The notes: generated by a model from the letters alone, not told the origin. A stretch of DNA of 64,000 nt from Marinomonas primoryensis (GCF_013372285.1 NZ_CP054301.1:124001-188000); one strand, 5' to 3'; positions 17,017 through 26,709 are shown, numbered from the stretch's first letter. Made by a program: numbers and translations.

Positions 17017-18249
17017 ATGACTCAGCCCTCTGTATCCAAACCGTCAAAAAATACACCTAAGCAAACGAATTTATTTTTGTCCCTGATAGAAAAGAACAGG
17101 TTATTGCTTAACGATGACTCATATCGAGCGGTGGTTTTACAAGCGGTTGTCCTCGCGGCTGTTTTGTTTGGTTTGTGGTTCTTGTTTTCCAATGCCAGTG
17201 AAAACCTCAACCGACTTGGTATGACGTTTGGTTTTGATTTTTTGCAAGTTACCGCTGGTTTTAATATTAGCTGGAGCTTAATTCCTTACGATTCCAGTAT
17301 GAGTTATTGGCGAGTGTTTTTCGTTGGTATTGTTAATACGCTTATATTGTCTTTTTGCGTGATTGTGGTCGGTACCATCATAGGGACGGCGGTAGGGATC
17401 TTAAGGTTATCAGCGAACCCATTGGTTTCTCAACTGGCTCGTTGGTACGTAGAAATTGTGCGTAACGTGCCATTATTAATCCAAATTATTTTTTGGTTTA
17501 CGGTGGTTTTTTCTACTTTGCCAGCCCCACGCCAAAGCTACCATTTGGGCGAATGGCTCGTTCTTAATAATCGTGGACTTTATGTTATTTCATTGGAAAG
17601 TGCCTTTTCATGGGGATGGATTTTCGCTCTGATTGGTGCTTTAGGTGCCGCGATTTATGGTCTTTTCCGCTGGTCCAAACCGTATTACAAGGTGTCTGGT
17701 TCTCGTTCTGCAGGTTTTTATATCGGCTTAGTCTTCTGGGCTGTTGCTGCTTGCTGGGCCGTTTGGTTTATTTCCCATTCCTTGTCTTTGTCTATTCCGA
17801 CGTTACAGGGATTCAATTTTAGCGGCGGTGCGTTTCTCCCCGCCTCTTTTGGTGCTGCGTTTGTCGCCATGACAGTGTATCGATCGGCGGCCATTGCCGA
17901 AACGGTTCGTGCGGGAATGCAATCCATTGATCGGGGTCAGTCTGAGGCGGCGTTTACCATTGGTTTTTCGCGTGTTCAGTCATTGCGCTTGATTCTGATT
18001 CCTCAGGCAATCCGTTCCATTATTCCTCCGATGACCAATTCTTGGTTAGCCGCCACAAAAGATTCGTCGTTGGCGGTCGCCATTGGCTTTCCTGAGCTGG
18101 TTTCTGTCTTTATGCAGACCTCGATGAATCAAACCGGCCGGGCGATCGAAATTATCTTCATGGTCATGGGGTTTTATATATTCATCAGCTTGCTGATCTC
18201 TTACTTGCTCAACAAGTTCAACGACAGTGTGCAATATAAGGTGCGATAA
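17017..18249 (+). CDS. aapQ: general L-amino acid ABC importer permease AapQ
   Basis: 410 residues, the large permease size typical of Aap/Bzt systems. The N-terminal cytoplasmic part is followed by a first helix near residues 45-65, a long periplasmic loop, and a C-terminal HisMQ-like core. The core has RNVPLLIQIIFW and the EAA-type loop GQSEAAFTIGFSRVQSLRLILIPQA in two blocks. It forms the channel with AapM. The stop codon is directly followed by the aapM start. Confidence 0.92.
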   Translation: MTQPSVSKPSKNTPKQTNLFLSLIEKNRLLLNDDSYRAVVLQAVVLAAVLFGLWFLFSNASENLNRLGMTFGFDFLQVTAGFNISWSLIPYDSSMSYWRVFFVGIVNTLILSFCVIVVGTIIGTAVGILRLSANPLVSQLARWYVEIVRNVPLLIQIIFWFTVVFSTLPAPRQSYHLGEWLVLNNRGLYVISLESAFSWGWIFALIGALGAAIYGLFRWSKPYYKVSGSRSAGFYIGLVFWAVAACWAVWFISHSLSLSIPTLQGFNFSGGAFLPASFGAAFVAMTVYRSAAIAETVRAGMQSIDRGQSEAAFTIGFSRVQSLRLILIPQAIRSIIPPMTNSWLAATKDSSLAVAIGFPELVSVFMQTSMNQTGRAIEIIFMVMGFYIFISLLISYLLNKFNDSVQYKVR

Positions 18250-19608
18250 ATGGACGATTTGAATGTGAACAATGAACCTGCTTTGAAGCAATTCGTACCA
18301 ACACCATCACGTCCTCCTCGTAAGAGTGAAAGAGGAATTATCGGTGCGATTCGTCATCGTTGTTTTAATAGTATTGGCAACAGTTTATTGACCTTGTGTG
18401 TTGCGGTTGTGTTGTTTTATTTATTGAAATACATCTTGGATTGGGCGGTTTTTAATGCTGTTTTTATCGCCGATAATCGTCGTCAATGTATGGATATCAG
18501 CCCAGATGGTGCGTGTTGGGCAGGTGTTATCAGTTGGTTTAACGGTTTGATCTATGGCCGTTTTCCACTGGAAGAACAATGGCGAGTCAACAGCGGCGTG
18601 TTGCTTGGTCTGGCGTGGTTATTGCCGCTGATGTCTAAGCGCGTGGCGTTGAGAAACTTTATTTTACTGTCTTGGATCGGCTTATATCCTTTTGTGGGTG
18701 CGTATCTTTTCTTAGGTGGACGTTTTGGTGCTGAGCTGGGGCTGGTTCATGGCACGATGACCTGTTTTGCATTGGCTTTTTTAACCATTATTTACACCAA
18801 CTGGATTTTGTCGGGGCTTGGGAAAAAAGGTCTAAACGAGTTGTTTGTTCCACTGGTGTCGCGTTGGGTACAGCGTCGCATTCATCTGCTTAGTTTTCTG
18901 ACGATCTTGTTATTGGTGGCGTTGTTCATCGCTTTTGGACTCAGCTATGTTGCATTGGAACCGGTTGCGATTGAACGCTGGGGCGGGTTGTTTTTAACCT
19001 TCATTATCGCGGGGTTTGCCATCACGATGGCGATTCCGGTCGGCGTGGTATTGGCGTTGGGTCGTCGTTCTAAACTGCCTGTAATTCATTGGATCTCGAT
19101 GATTATTATCGAGCTGGTTCGGTCTGTTCCTTTAATTACGGTGCTGTTCATGGCGGTGACCTTGTTGCCGATCTTTTTACCGGCGGACATGGAGTTTAAT
19201 AAGCTTACTCAAGTTCTGGTGGCGGTGTGTTTGTTTGCTGGCGCGTACATGGCCGAGAACATTCGCGGCGGCTTGCAGGCGATTCCAAAAGGCCAATACG
19301 AAGCCGCAGCGACGCTCGGTTTAGGGTACTTACATACCATGGTGTTGGTTATTTTGCCTCAGGCTCTAAAAATGATGATTCCCAATATCATGACGTCTTT
19401 TATTAGCTTGCTGAAAGACACCACATTGGTTTCGATTATTGGTTTATTCGACATCATGTTGATGGCGCGAAACATTGCGAATGACAAGGATTGGGTGGGA
19501 TTGCATACGGAGCCCTTGGTGATGATTTCCGTTTTGTTCTTTGTCTTGTGTTACAGCATGTCCCAGTACAGCTTGAATCTTGAAAAACGTCTTAAGGTGG
19601 ATCACTAA
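18250..19608 (+). CDS. aapM: general L-amino acid ABC importer permease AapM
   Basis: 452 residues with a polar N terminus, several helices and the C-terminal HisMQ permease domain: [18 protein letters not shown] and [25 protein letters not shown] in blocks. It pairs with AapQ. The ATG follows the aapQ stop with no gap, and its own TAA shares one base with the aapP ATG, so aapQMP are translationally coupled. Confidence 0.92.
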   Translation: MDDLNVNNEPALKQFVPTPSRPPRKSERGIIGAIRHRCFNSIGNSLLTLCVAVVLFYLLKYILDWAVFNAVFIADNRRQCMDISPDGACWAGVISWFNGLIYGRFPLEEQWRVNSGVLLGLAWLLPLMSKRVALRNFILLSWIGLYPFVGAYLFLGGRFGAELGLVHGTMTCFALAFLTIIYTNWILSGLGKKGLNELFVPLVSRWVQRRIHLLSFLTILLLVALFIAFGLSYVALEPVAIERWGGLFLTFIIAGFAITMAIPVGVVLALGRRSKLPVIHWISMIIIELVRSVPLITVLFMAVTLLPIFLPADMEFNKLTQVLVAVCLFAGAYMAENIRGGLQAIPKGQYEAAATLGLGYLHTMVLVILPQALKMMIPNIMTSFISLLKDTTLVSIIGLFDIMLMARNIANDKDWVGLHTEPLVMISVLFFVLCYSMSQYSLNLEKRLKVDH

Positions 19609-20378
19609 TGACACTGCCATCGGCAAATTTAGCTAAGAAAACCGTGACCAATACGGCGATAAAAATTGAGAACTTGAATAAATGGTATGGCGATCATCAT
19701 GTTTTAAAAGATGTGTCATTAGATATTTTTGAAGGCGAAATTATGGTGATCTGCGGACCTTCTGGGTCAGGCAAGTCGACCTTAATTCGCTCTTTAAACC
19801 ATCTTGAAGAATACCAAGAAGGTGTTGTGTCGGTTTTTGATCAGCCGCTTTCTCGGGATAGCCAGAGTCATAAAGTGATACACCAAACCATGGGCATGGT
19901 GTTTCAGAATTTTAACCTTTTTCCTCACCTTACCGTCTTACAAAACTGCGCTTTGGGGTTGATGTGGTTGCGTAAAATGTCGGAAAGAGAGGCTGAAAAG
20001 AGAGTGATGGGCCTATTGGATCGTGTTGGCATCGCCAATTTAGCGTCGCGTTATCCGGGGCAACTATCGGGAGGCCAGCAACAACGCGTTGCGATTTCTA
20101 GGTCTCTCGCGATGGAACCCAAAATTATGCTGTTTGATGAACCAACCTCCGCTCTGGATCCGGAAATGGTCAAAGAGGTCTTGGATGTGATGGTTGATTT
20201 AGCCAAAACCGGTATGACCATGGTGTGCGTTACCCATGAGATGGAGTTTGCACGACAAGTTGCCGATCGAGTGGTGTTTATGACGGATGGTGAAATTGTT
20301 GAAGTCGGTCCGCCAGAGCAAGTATTGGTTCACCCTCAATGGGACAGAACAAAAGAATTTTTACAACACGTGCTCTAA
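19608..20378 (+). CDS. aapP: general L-amino acid ABC importer ATPase AapP
   Basis: 256 residues of the polar-amino-acid ATPase type (GlnQ/HisP). Walker A is GPSGSGKST, the Q-loop is [14 protein letters not shown], the signature is [13 protein letters not shown], Walker B is [14 protein letters not shown] and the switch His is in [15 protein letters not shown]. There is no C-terminal TOBE extension. It energises AapQM on the cytoplasmic face. One base overlaps the aapM stop. Confidence 0.93.
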   Translation: MTLPSANLAKKTVTNTAIKIENLNKWYGDHHVLKDVSLDIFEGEIMVICGPSGSGKSTLIRSLNHLEEYQEGVVSVFDQPLSRDSQSHKVIHQTMGMVFQNFNLFPHLTVLQNCALGLMWLRKMSEREAEKRVMGLLDRVGIANLASRYPGQLSGGQQQRVAISRSLAMEPKIMLFDEPTSALDPEMVKEVLDVMVDLAKTGMTMVCVTHEMEFARQVADRVVFMTDGEIVEVGPPEQVLVHPQWDRTKEFLQHVL

Positions 20379-20425
20379 GTTAACGAGCGCGTACACCTCC
20401 CTTATTTTTATGGAATGAAATCGAT

Positions 20426-21736
20426 ATGTTGGCAAAAAACAGATCGACGTATAGCAACATGCCTTATTGGCTGGCGGATACGTCTTTGGCGAGCAAAATT
20501 CACTCTAATGCCCGGTTTGAAATCCCACAAAAAGTGGATGTAGTGATTGTTGGCGGTGGGTTTACCGGAATCTCTGCGTCCATTACCTTAGCTCGCGCGG
20601 GTCTAAAAGTGGTTGTGCTTGAGGGTGGTCGTTTGGGGGAAGGAGCCAGTTGTCGAAATGGTGGGTTACTTGGCCCAAGTTTCAGCAAATTGGGCGTAGA
20701 AGGACTGGAGCGCCAATACGGTCGTGACAGTGTTCACTCAACGATAAAAGAGAGTTTGGTGGCGTTTAATTGGCTGGTGGACTTCATCAAAGAAGAACAG
20801 ATCGATTGTGATTTGTCCTTATGCGGCCGATTTCGTGGCGCCAGTCATCCTAGCCATTACGCTGACTTAATCGAGCAAGCGGAAGCGCTGGCGAAGGTGG
20901 TCGATTTTCCTGCGATTGCGGTGAGTCGTCAGGATCAATTCCAAGAAGTTGGCTCAAATGCCTATTATGGTGGCGTTGTGTATCCTACGGATGGCACGTT
21001 ACAACCAGCGAAACTGCATCGTGGGCTTTGCCAAATCGCCCAACAAGCGGGCGTATTAATGCTAGAACACACCATGGTTCGAGGCGTTACTAAGCAAGGG
21101 AATCACCACCAAGTACAATTTGATGGCGGCATGATCAACGCAGATCAAGTGATTATTGCCACGAATGGCTACACGGGAAACGAATTTGGCAAATTCAAAC
21201 GTCGTGTCATTCCTATTCGCTCCGCGATGATCGCAACAGAAGAACTGCCTGAGTCACTCGTTCGCTCCGTCAGTCCGAAATTACGCGCCCATGGCGGCAC
21301 TGAACGATTGGTGGCGTATTATCGACCTTCGCCAGATGGTAAACGCATTTTGTTTGGCGGCCGAGCATTTGGTAAAGGTGATCAACCTCAGTTGTATTCG
21401 AAATATTTACAGGACTTTATGATCCGTACGTTTCCTCAGCTACAGGAAGCGAAAATTGATTATGCGTGGTCGGGTTATGTGGCGTACACCTTTGACCATG
21501 TGCCGCACATTGGCAAAATGGACAATATGCACTACGCCATGGGCTATTGCGGGTCAGGCGTAGGACGAGCCAATTATTTTGGTCGAAAAATCGCTCAACA
21601 GGCGCTTAACCTCACCGAAGGGAAAACATCGTTTGATGATTTTCCTTTCAAAACGCGCCCGTTATACACCGGAAAACCTTGGTTTCTGCCCGCCATTATG
21701 AAATGGCATGACTTCGCAGATCGACGCGGATGGTAA
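20426..21736 (+). CDS. FAD-dependent amine/amino-acid oxidoreductase (DAO family, PuuB/OrdL-like)
   Basis: 436 residues. The Rossmann FAD motif is VVIVGGGFTGISASITLARAG near residue 37 in outline (GxGxxG type), followed by GASCRNGG, which in the DAO family lies near the flavin. The C-terminal YAWSGYVAYTFDHVPHIG and GYCGSGVGRANYFG blocks match the gamma-glutamylputrescine oxidase/OrdL group. It probably oxidises an imported amino acid or amine. It lies 47 bp after aapP and is likely the catabolic end of the same operon. Confidence 0.85.
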   Translation: MLAKNRSTYSNMPYWLADTSLASKIHSNARFEIPQKVDVVIVGGGFTGISASITLARAGLKVVVLEGGRLGEGASCRNGGLLGPSFSKLGVEGLERQYGRDSVHSTIKESLVAFNWLVDFIKEEQIDCDLSLCGRFRGASHPSHYADLIEQAEALAKVVDFPAIAVSRQDQFQEVGSNAYYGGVVYPTDGTLQPAKLHRGLCQIAQQAGVLMLEHTMVRGVTKQGNHHQVQFDGGMINADQVIIATNGYTGNEFGKFKRRVIPIRSAMIATEELPESLVRSVSPKLRAHGGTERLVAYYRPSPDGKRILFGGRAFGKGDQPQLYSKYLQDFMIRTFPQLQEAKIDYAWSGYVAYTFDHVPHIGKMDNMHYAMGYCGSGVGRANYFGRKIAQQALNLTEGKTSFDDFPFKTRPLYTGKPWFLPAIMKWHDFADRRGW

Positions 21737-21825
21737 CAACGTTATCTTGGCGCGTTTGCTGACTGTTATTTTGTTGGTTTTCTAATGGGGCTAATTATTG
21801 ATTGCCGAGTGCTGATTGCAGAGTA

Positions 21826-22080
21826 TTAGCCGTCTTTTACTGCTTGTAACCGACTCGAATCAGCAACGACGATCGCGTCTAGATACTGGGCAATTTTCTC
21901 AGCATTCCGTTCCCGATCATGACTCCAAGCATGATCGGGGCGTCGTAACCAATCCACACATCGTTGCCTATTTTTGCATCGCCTTTATAGGGTAAGTCAC
22001 CTTCTTTTGAAATTTTTCAAATAACCTATTTGCTGAAATCCCGACATGAGCGTTTTTTCGTCTGGGCTTGGTCCTTTCAT
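21826..22080 (-). pseudogene. remnant of a Vat/CatB-type hexapeptide acetyltransferase
   Basis: On the minus strand an ATG at 22080, preceded by a perfect AAGAGGAGGT ribosome site, starts MKGPSPDEKTLMSGFQQIGY, the typical beginning of xenobiotic acetyltransferases, and stops after 27 codons. In another frame KGDAKIGNDVWIGYDAPIM (about 21940-22020) is the family's hexapeptide signature. A third segment ending at 21826 (EKIAQYLDAIV...) resembles the C terminus. The middle of the protein is missing, so this is a deleted, frameshifted relic. Intact relatives acetylate chloramphenicol, streptogramins or unknown substrates. Confidence 0.8.
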
Positions 22081-22240
22081 GTGACCTCCTCTTAGTGCTT
22101 GAAAATCTGTCTAATCATGACCATTCTTTAAGTATCCCAATGGGATTTGATTTTATAGTAATGACTTCATATTTTAAAAGTTATGCTAAGTTGGCTGTTT
22201 TTTGATCTTCTTTGTGAGTTTTCGACGATTTTACATCGAT

Positions 22241-22276
22241 CTGTAACATATCTGTCATCTCGATGTTTTCTAGTAT
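22241..22276 (+). promoter_or_regulatory. PHO box and -10 element for the phosphoryl-transfer operon
   Basis: CTGTAACATATCTGTCAT (22241-22258) matches the E. coli-type PHO box CTGTCATAWAWCTGTCAY at 16 of 18 positions, including both CTGT direct-repeat cores. TAGTAT at 22271-22276 lies 12 bp downstream, close to the spacing seen in PhoB-activated promoters where the box replaces the -35. The first ATG is 41 bp further on. Control by phosphate starvation is inferred. Confidence 0.7.
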
Positions 22277-22316
22277 CTGTATAGTCTGAAGTAATGTATT
22301 TAAGGTGAACCTATTT

Positions 22317-23975
22317 ATGCCTTCAAACCCCGTTTTATTGACGCTTCAAGAGCATGTATATTTTCTCTTGAATGAAGTCGAAACACACTGCCATATTGTA
22401 GAACTTTTTTTCACATCAGGTGCTACCGGATTGCTGCCCAATATTCGTGGTCGACGTGGCTATGTTCAAGCGCTGCGTGAGAAAGCAGACATTGAAACCG
22501 CTCGCTTATTAGAGCGCCGTAAAGTCAATACAACCTTTCACGCCCAAGTTAGCGGCATGCATTCTTTAGTGATCGCGCTTGAGATGTTGACCAAGCATTG
22601 CTTTGATTGCGTGCGTGAAGGGACGTTAAGCGCGCCCTATGAACACCCTGCAGGCCAAGATTGTTGTAAATTGGCCAAGCGTATACGACGCGCTTTACGC
22701 CTTGTTAAAGTCGGTGTGGCGGATAACCGACGTCGCACGGGCATCAAATTGGGCCGACGCACTCATAAGCTGCTGGCCAGTTACAACGAGCTGCAAGCTC
22801 AGACATTACAAGCGAAATTAACGCTGAGCGATGAGCAGTTACAAGCGGCGATTTTAAGCAATGTCAGTTTGAAACGATTGATTGAACAATTAAGTGTGGT
22901 CGCGGAAGCCTTGATTAAAGCGGATCTTGGTCAAGTGGCGACCTTGCAGAATTACCCTCATTTATTGGACAGTGCATCCAACCTTAACTACAACTTGAAA
23001 GATCTAAAAGTCAGGCGCCTAGCATTAACTCGGTCTGGCAGCGCGATTGCGGCGATCTCGCATAAAAGCGAGTCTGGAAAGAATGTGCTCGCGGTCTACA
23101 AAGAGGGAGATCGCATCAAAATTGACGAGGAAGTGGCGGGTGTGAATCATTGGCGCACTATCGACCCTCGGCTTGCGCCCAGCGTTCTTTCTCAAACAGG
23201 GAGGCTGAATAATGGCGAAGAGAATGAGCAATCGTCTTTGTTGATCGAGCATATTCCGGGCAAAACATTAGAGAAACTGTTGCTTGATGGGGATAAAGAC
23301 GGCGCTCAGGCCGCGCTTAATATTTTGTTTAAAACACTCAATAAGACATGGAAAACCACGCTAACGCCAGAATCTTGCTCGGCAAAGTTTATGCTTCAGC
23401 TGCAAAAACGGATTGGCGACAGTCGCAGGGTTCATCCTGAGTTTTTTAAAGATGAAGAACGGATTTGTGGTTATGTGAGTGCCAGTTTTGATGAATTGGT
23501 TGAAAGGGTTGCCATACAAGAAACGCAATGGCGCGCGCCCTTTTCAGTGCTGACTCATGGAGACTTTAACGTTGATAACCTGATCTATGACGATGTTGAA
23601 CAGCGTATTTATTTTATCGATCTGCATCGCGCGTCTTACTTTGATTATGTGCAGGATTTGTCGGTGTTAATGGTGTCTATCTATCGTTTGCAAGTGCTCA
23701 GTGGCGTCACTCGAAAACAGATGATGGACAGTGCCAAAGCGGTTTATCACTTTGGGCGACGCTTCGCTAATCGACAACAAGATGAGACATTTGAAGTACG
23801 GCTGGCCGCAGGTTTAGCGCGTTCATTTGCCACCTCCACGCGTTTTATTTTTGATAAAAAACTGGCGTCTCGTATGCATTTACGCGCTCGATATTTGCTG
23901 GAACGTTTAGCGAAACTGACGCCGGAACAAGCTCAGACATTCACCTTACCATTGAGAGAACTTTATGTTGAATAA
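22317..23975 (+). CDS. PhoU-like helical domain fused to an aminoglycoside-phosphotransferase-like kinase
   Basis: 552 residues from ATG 22317 (AAGGTG 10 nt upstream; GTG 22305 is less likely). Residues 1-240 are all-helical with two similar halves, and segments such as SLVIALEMLTKHCFDCV and LKRLIEQLSVVAEALIKA look like the two repeats of PhoU. Residues 250-552 form an APH/choline-kinase fold: HGDFNVDN supplies catalytic Asp416 and Asn421, and IDLHRA supplies metal ligand Asp435. The glycine-rich ATP loop is not clear. It heads a six-gene operon with a PHO box and overlaps the ATP-grasp gene by 11 bp. The substrate is unknown; the PhoU resemblance is by eye. Confidence 0.75.
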   Translation: MPSNPVLLTLQEHVYFLLNEVETHCHIVELFFTSGATGLLPNIRGRRGYVQALREKADIETARLLERRKVNTTFHAQVSGMHSLVIALEMLTKHCFDCVREGTLSAPYEHPAGQDCCKLAKRIRRALRLVKVGVADNRRRTGIKLGRRTHKLLASYNELQAQTLQAKLTLSDEQLQAAILSNVSLKRLIEQLSVVAEALIKADLGQVATLQNYPHLLDSASNLNYNLKDLKVRRLALTRSGSAIAAISHKSESGKNVLAVYKEGDRIKIDEEVAGVNHWRTIDPRLAPSVLSQTGRLNNGEENEQSSLLIEHIPGKTLEKLLLDGDKDGAQAALNILFKTLNKTWKTTLTPESCSAKFMLQLQKRIGDSRRVHPEFFKDEERICGYVSASFDELVERVAIQETQWRAPFSVLTHGDFNVDNLIYDDVEQRIYFIDLHRASYFDYVQDLSVLMVSIYRLQVLSGVTRKQMMDSAKAVYHFGRRFANRQQDETFEVRLAAGLARSFATSTRFIFDKKLASRMHLRARYLLERLAKLTPEQAQTFTLPLRELYVE

Positions 23976-24861
23976 GCCAAAAATCGGGGTCATTGGTATC
24001 CCTGGGAAATGGTCTACGGAAGTGTTGGCCGATCGATTAGAAGAGCGCACGGGATTTCGTGCGGTGATCGACATGAATCAGGTCGAATTGCGTTTAGACA
24101 CTCAGCAACTAATGTATCAAGACCTCGACTTAATGACACTGGACGGTTTGATTATTAAAAAGATCAGTGAAGTCTATTCGCCTGCCACAGAAGATCGCAT
24201 CCACATGCTGTCTTATGCGGAGCGTGCTGGCGTGAAAATGTTCAGCCCAACGCAGAGTGTTGGTAACTTGGTGAATCGATTGAGCGGCACATTGGCGTTG
24301 CAGCAAGGCCATATTCCGATGCCAAAGACACGCGTCACCGAAAGCGCAGAGCAAGCGTTTACGACGGTGCGAGAATTTGGCTCAGCGATTTTGAAACCGC
24401 TGTATTCCACCAAAGCACGCGGCATGATTATGCTGACCGAAGACGACAGCGACGAATTTGTTCGCAACGCATTGGAAACGTATCGCCAGAGTCAGACTAT
24501 TTATTACATTCAGCAAACCGTGAAACTGGATGGTCGTGATCTGGGTATGGTGTTTGTGGGTGGTGAATACCTTTGTACTTATGCCCGTGTTGGCAACAAA
24601 GACTCTTGGAATACCACGATTAACAGTGGTGGAAAATATGAATTGTTTGAGCCAGATGCGGCACTGATTGAACTGGGTCGTCGAGCGCAATCTTGTTATG
24701 ACTTGAGCTTCACTACCGTCGATATTGCCTTGACGGATCAAGGTCCAGTCGTGTTTGAAGTGTCGGCATTCGGTGGTTTTAAAGGCGCGTTAGAAGGGTG
24801 TAATATCGACGCGGCCAGTGTGTACGCCGACTATATTTTGAAGGAGATCACCAAACCATGA
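23965..24861 (+). CDS. ATP-grasp enzyme of the GAK-type cassette
   Basis: 298 residues with an ATP-grasp fold related to RimK/glutathione synthetase. The ATP-lid region KPLYSTKARGMIML lies near residues 147-160, GRDLGMVFVGG is the central strand, and the C-terminal metal site reads FEVSAFGGFKG (264-274), where the usual Asn of ExN is Ser. Enzymes of this fold join a carboxylate to an amine or thiol via an acyl phosphate. The sequence resembles the family named 'GAK system ATP-grasp enzyme' (from memory of family names). It overlaps both neighbours (11 bp and 4 bp), so it is made together with a kinase. Confidence 0.8.
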   Translation: MLNKPKIGVIGIPGKWSTEVLADRLEERTGFRAVIDMNQVELRLDTQQLMYQDLDLMTLDGLIIKKISEVYSPATEDRIHMLSYAERAGVKMFSPTQSVGNLVNRLSGTLALQQGHIPMPKTRVTESAEQAFTTVREFGSAILKPLYSTKARGMIMLTEDDSDEFVRNALETYRQSQTIYYIQQTVKLDGRDLGMVFVGGEYLCTYARVGNKDSWNTTINSGGKYELFEPDAALIELGRRAQSCYDLSFTTVDIALTDQGPVVFEVSAFGGFKGALEGCNIDAASVYADYILKEITKP

Positions 24862-25949
24862 TTAAAACATTATTGAACCTATCCCATGTGGATGAAGGGC
24901 TCACCCATTGCGTTCATGATATCCGACTGACATTTGCTGAGTTGTCTATCACAGTGCATTCCAATGAAGCCATGTTACTCGCTGGCTTGGCCGATTATTA
25001 TCGTAGTTATTTAAAAACAAATACGAGTGTGACGTCGTCGTTGAACTTGTATGTCATAGAGCAAAGCGCCGTTGGTGATGAACTGGATTGGTTAGAAGTG
25101 CCTAGAGAAGCGGGCAAACAAGGCCGAAAAGAAGGTTTTCTTGATGTAGCGGATGGCCGTTGGATTAAAAAATTCAAAACGGGCATGGCCTTTTTACAAC
25201 GGACAGAAAAAGCCATAGCAGTGGGCCCTTGCGCGGCCAATTTAGCGCAAATTATTAACTTTATTAATAACCAATTCCTTAACCATTACTTGCGCCAAGG
25301 TTTTACTTTAGGTCATGCGTCTGGGTTTAGTGTAAAGGGTGAAGTAACAGCTATTGCAGCAGGCTCTGGTGGCGGTAAATCCACGCTAATGCTGCGTTGT
25401 CTCGAAAATACAGAACGTGATTTTCTCACCAATGATCGTATTTTGCTGAAAAAAACCGCACATGGAACGTCCGCGATTGGCTTGGCAAAACTGCCTCGGG
25501 TAAACCCTGGTACCTTGCTGCATTCCGATCGTTTGCGTCACATTCTGCCGGAATCTCGACAAGACGTATTATGCCAAATACCTCGAAATGAACTATGGTC
25601 ATTAGAGGAGAAGTACGATGTACAGATCGAAGACAATTATGGTGAAAACCGTGTGCAGTTAGCGGGTAATTTGGCTCGCCTGATTATGCTTGATTGGTCA
25701 TTGGACAGCTCGGAACCGACACAAATAGAACGAGTCAATTTATTACAACAAGCCGACGTGATAGAAGGACTGCGCAAACGCCCAGGGCCTTTTTATCAAG
25801 ATAAAGACGGTGCTTTTACGGATCTCAATGCCATTGACTCTGTGGCGCACTATGCCAGCGAACTCGAGAATGTGGACGTTTATCGTTTAACGGGAAAAAT
25901 CGATTTTGACCGTGCTTATGATTTGATTGCTACCTTGGATCAACCATGA
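24858..25949 (+). CDS. HprK-related kinase B
   Basis: 363 residues. The C-terminal half has the HPr kinase/phosphorylase-like P-loop AGSGGGKSTL (Lys174), followed by ERDFLTNDRILL, where Asp of TNDR takes the place of the family's Walker-B-like acidic site. The N-terminal 150 residues have no match I recognise. HprK proteins phosphorylate a serine on a partner using ATP or PPi and can also dephosphorylate it; the target here is unknown, since no HPr gene is nearby. ATGA overlap with both neighbours (4 bp each) marks tight coupling with the ATP-grasp and histidine phosphatase genes. Confidence 0.8.
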   Translation: MIKTLLNLSHVDEGLTHCVHDIRLTFAELSITVHSNEAMLLAGLADYYRSYLKTNTSVTSSLNLYVIEQSAVGDELDWLEVPREAGKQGRKEGFLDVADGRWIKKFKTGMAFLQRTEKAIAVGPCAANLAQIINFINNQFLNHYLRQGFTLGHASGFSVKGEVTAIAAGSGGGKSTLMLRCLENTERDFLTNDRILLKKTAHGTSAIGLAKLPRVNPGTLLHSDRLRHILPESRQDVLCQIPRNELWSLEEKYDVQIEDNYGENRVQLAGNLARLIMLDWSLDSSEPTQIERVNLLQQADVIEGLRKRPGPFYQDKDGAFTDLNAIDSVAHYASELENVDVYRLTGKIDFDRAYDLIATLDQP

Positions 25950-26656
25950 TCGCTCGCATCGCGCTGATTCGCCACGGTGCTTACGAACAGTTGAAAAATG
26001 TGCCGAGCGCTTTGCAGCCTTTCCCTCTAACCGAGGAAGGTGAGCAAGAGGTGCGACAACAAGCCCGCACGTTTGGTGAGTGGTTAACGCGCAATGGTCT
26101 GCGACTGGATCCACAAGTGGACTCGTCGACTTTATTGCGAGCGTGGCAGACGGCGATGATTTACATCGAAGAATTACGTGAACATTTTGATAGAGAACCA
26201 CAAGTGGTGTCGTTTCCTACTTTGTGTGAGCGCAGTGTTGGCGCCGTTGCCAACTTGCCTGTAGAAGAAATCGAAAGGGTGTTAGCGCTGGATCCGCGTT
26301 TCTCCACACCGCCAGAAAATTGGAAATCAGACAGCGACTATTGTTTGCCTTTCGATGGTGCCGAGTCATTGCTACAAGCAGGTCAAAGAGTGGCGGATCA
26401 TATTCAAGCCTGGCGATCTCAGCACTCCATATTTGAAGGTAATCATGAAGGCGATGGTCTGGTTAAGTTGTTGGTGGGGCATGGGGCATCGATACGTCAT
26501 GGGGCGTTTCATTTAAATGTCATACAATTTTGCGATATTAAACGGCTAAGTATGTTTTATGGCCATCCCATCGTGTTGGAGTTTTCTAACGATCAGCCAA
26601 TAAAAAAAGGGTTCGGAGAGTGGAAGCAACGTCAAACCCATGATGTACCCGATTAA
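25946..26656 (+). CDS. histidine phosphatase superfamily protein
   Basis: 236 residues starting MIARIALIRHGAYE. The RHG motif (9-11) gives the phosphohistidine residue, His10; LLRAWQTA supplies the second conserved Arg; GHGASIRHG near the C terminus supplies the second catalytic His. The size and motifs fit SixA/phosphoglycerate-mutase-like phosphatases. Within this operon it would remove phosphate from a protein or small molecule, perhaps the product of the HprK-like kinase, but that is inference. It overlaps the kinase gene by 4 bp. Confidence 0.82.
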   Translation: MIARIALIRHGAYEQLKNVPSALQPFPLTEEGEQEVRQQARTFGEWLTRNGLRLDPQVDSSTLLRAWQTAMIYIEELREHFDREPQVVSFPTLCERSVGAVANLPVEEIERVLALDPRFSTPPENWKSDSDYCLPFDGAESLLQAGQRVADHIQAWRSQHSIFEGNHEGDGLVKLLVGHGASIRHGAFHLNVIQFCDIKRLSMFYGHPIVLEFSNDQPIKKGFGEWKQRQTHDVPD

Positions 26657-26709
26657 ATATTCCGAATGTAAAAAGTGATTTGTCATCTAATTTTAAAGGT
26701 AAGCCAAGT

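Noticed and set aside
24382-24741. 119-codon minus-strand open frame within the ATP-grasp gene
   Set aside because: It is antisense to a conserved coding region, has no ribosome site or family features, and uses codons as expected for a shadow frame. The same applies to the antisense frames at 1431-1772, 36183-36509 and 50968-51517.
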